5,151 nt of DNA from Cyanobacteriota bacterium (lineage in GTDB: Bacteria > Cyanobacteriota > Cyanobacteriia > Leptolyngbyales > Leptolyngbyaceae), in contig JAIXVO010000734.1 in assembly GCA_027482985.1 (NCBI GenBank), positions 1 to 5,151 on the forward strand. The letters run 5' to 3'. How positions within the stretch are numbered: position 1 is the first letter of the stretch; the number at the start of each line of letters is the position of its first letter. The notes below the pieces were generated by a model, which ran no database searches, was not told where the DNA came from, and saw nothing but the letters and a program-made list of their open reading frames with translations. Shown here one piece after another: positions 3,724-5,151 of this stretch. Position numbers and translations under genes: made by a program.

Positions 3724-5151
3724 ATGAACCAGCCGCCGATTCTGAACGCCTTTAACCCCGATCGCTTGAAGAAGAAAGCCCAATGGGGATTGCCTCTCCT
3801 GCTCTTACTCACACTGATGAGTGTAGGGACTTCTGCTTACTATCTATGGCGCAAGTCGAACACGATTGATGATTCAACCCACGTTCAATATACAAATGCC
3901 CTCCAGCAAGCGCAAGTTTTGGAGGCGCGATTAAATCAAAATTTACTGCTACAAGTGAATAATTTATTGTCAGAGTCTAGTGCGATCGCAGCCGATGTCG
4001 CAGCGTTGAATCAAATCCACAGCGAACTGGAACAACTGCCAACCTATCTTGACGCTGGCACGCAAGCTCGACTGACGCAACTCCGCCAAACTTATCAGCA
4101 AACCTGGCAACAAAAACAAGCCTTAATTCAACCCGCTCGCACTCAACCTGATGCCCTCAAAACATTGCTGAATTTACCAACTGCCGCTCAAAACGCAGAT
4201 TTAGTCACCGCTTATGAGCAGGCTTATCTACAGGAGTTAAGGCGGACACAGGCTTACGAGATCGGGTTTTACACGCTCTCTGTAGTGAGTTTGGTAAGTG
4301 CAGTTTTGGGTTTGCTGTATATCCAACGGCAGATGAGACTAAGATTACGCCAAAACGAATCCAAATTCCGCAATATCTTTGATAATTCTCAGGTTGGCAT
4401 TTTTCGGATTCGGTTGGAAGATGGCATGATTTTGGATGCCAATCAGCGGATGTTAGAGACGTTGGGGTACGATTCGGCTGATGAACTCATCAACGTCAAA
4501 CGCTCCACGGATTTATATCTTGATCCCAAAGATCGACCCCGCGCTTTAAATTTGTTGAAAGTGCAGGGCTGTATTCAAAACTTTGAAACGCAATTTCGGC
4601 GCAAGGACGGCTCCGTTTTTTGGGGGTTATTTTCCGCTCGGTTCAACCTGGAAGATGACTGTATTGATGGAGTAATGACAGACATCAGCGATCGCAAACA
4701 AGTGGAAGAGGCACTGCGAGCATCAGAAGCGGAAATGCGTGCCCTCATTGCGGCAATGCCCGACACTATCATCGTCTATGACCGCGAAGGGCGGTGTTTA
4801 GACATTGCCCCCACTAGCCCGACCGATCAACTGGTCAAACCGGCCAAAGATCAGCTCAACTTCACGGTCTACGAGGCCCTTCCCCTGGAGCAAGCCACGA
4901 TCCATCATCGCTACATCCAAGCGGCCTTAGACACCCAAAAAACTGTCACGCTGGAATATTGTCTCGCGATCGCGGGGCAGGAGCGCTGGTTTACGGCCAG
5001 TGTTTCCCCCCTATCCGGTCACACCGTCTTGTGGGTAGCGCGGGACATCACCACCCGCACGGTCACCGAAAAAGCCTTACAAGCCAGCGAAACCACCAAA
5101 CTAGGGCAAACGCCGGTACCAACACCAACATCCGCGCTGACAGCAGTAGCA
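3724..5151 (+). CDS. Membrane-anchored PAS-PAS sensor protein, 3'-partial
   Basis: Frame 1 is open from ATG 3724 to the window end (476 residues, no stop). An in-frame TGA at 3694 with no other start codon after it makes 3724 the first possible start. A short basic N-terminus (RLKKK, 14-18) precedes a transmembrane helix (about 22-42). A Gln-rich, helical, probably periplasmic sensing region (43-179) follows, with no motif I recognise. A second transmembrane helix (about 180-200) leads to a first PAS domain (about 213-325, NESKFRNIFDNSQVGIFRI, PAC ending RRKDGSVFWG...DISDRKQ). A signalling-helix linker (EEALRASEAEMRALI) joins it to a second PAS domain (about 334-446, PDTIIVYDREGRCLDI ... VARDITTR). 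The window ends in a Pro/Thr-rich stretch (TPVPTPTSALTAVA). The output domain (histidine kinase, GGDEF or other) is not visible. Divergent from the kinase operon, it may feed the kinase's receiver domain; that is inference. Confidence 0.92.
   Translation, partial: MNQPPILNAFNPDRLKKKAQWGLPLLLLLTLMSVGTSAYYLWRKSNTIDDSTHVQYTNALQQAQVLEARLNQNLLLQVNNLLSESSAIAADVAALNQIHSELEQLPTYLDAGTQARLTQLRQTYQQTWQQKQALIQPARTQPDALKTLLNLPTAAQNADLVTAYEQAYLQELRRTQAYEIGFYTLSVVSLVSAVLGLLYIQRQMRLRLRQNESKFRNIFDNSQVGIFRIRLEDGMILDANQRMLETLGYDSADELINVKRSTDLYLDPKDRPRALNLLKVQGCIQNFETQFRRKDGSVFWGLFSARFNLEDDCIDGVMTDISDRKQVEEALRASEAEMRALIAAMPDTIIVYDREGRCLDIAPTSPTDQLVKPAKDQLNFTVYEALPLEQATIHHRYIQAALDTQKTVTLEYCLAIAGQERWFTASVSPLSGHTVLWVARDITTRTVTEKALQASETTKLGQTPVPTPTSALTAVA

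Larger units (their letters stand above)
265..4973. repeat. Eight HIP1 octamers (GCGATCGC) dispersed over the window
   Basis: Exact copies start at 265, 680, 857, 1807, 3146, 3982, 4688 and 4966. About one per 640 bp is far above the one per 65 kb expected by chance at even base composition, and is the known signature of many cyanobacterial genomes. Seven are inside genes and one (857-864) is intergenic. Near-matches such as ACGATCGC (about 1790) were not counted. Confidence 0.95.

Noticed and set aside
4575..4772. Minus-strand open frame of 65 codons
   Set aside because: Antisense to the first PAS domain and linker of the sensor gene.
1..5151. tRNA, rRNA, CRISPR array, insertion sequence or attachment site
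   Set aside because: No cloverleaf-like region, regularly spaced direct repeats, transposase-like frame or terminal inverted repeat pair was seen on reading both strands.

Overview
The window reads as chromosomal DNA from a cyanobacterium. Eight exact copies of the octamer GCGATCGC (HIP1, the hallmark repeat of many cyanobacterial genomes) lie in 5.15 kb. One small gene encodes a DUF4278-type protein, a family found mainly in cyanobacteria. The two-component genes have the REC/PAS-rich layout common in filamentous and other complex cyanobacteria. The genus cannot be named from this sequence alone.

Layout. (1) Positions 1-690, plus strand: the 3' part of a DppC/OppC-type ABC transporter permease gene; its start is outside the window. 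(2) 691-947: non-coding, holding one strong terminator hairpin (871-906) oriented for the minus strand. (3) 948-1508, minus strand: two small genes, a DUF4278 protein (1314-1508) followed by a single-pass membrane protein of about 77 residues (948-1181), which runs into that terminator. (4) 1509-1746: non-coding, holding a 12-bp inverted repeat just after the response regulator gene and a cluster of ATGACA/TGTCAT half-sites upstream of the DUF4278 gene. (5) 1747-3560, minus strand: a two-gene operon with a soluble REC-HisKA_3-HATPase histidine kinase first, then a NarL/DesR-type response regulator. (6) 3561-3723: a 163-bp divergent control region with two good sigma70-like promoters facing the kinase operon. 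(7) 3724 to the window end, plus strand: a two-transmembrane, two-PAS sensor protein that runs off the window without a stop. It is a full open frame and one of the largest genes here.

How the genes may work together. The kinase and response regulator form a matched HPK7/NarL pair. The kinase has no membrane segment but carries an N-terminal receiver domain, so it may take phosphate or a signal from another protein. The divergent membrane PAS sensor is the obvious local candidate, although its output domain is not visible. The palindrome ATGACA-TT-TGTCAT, with an overlapping 9-bp inverted repeat, sits between the response regulator gene and the DUF4278 gene and is the best candidate for a binding site of this regulator. 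If so, the DUF4278 protein and perhaps the small membrane protein are its local targets. The ABC permease looks unrelated to this cluster.
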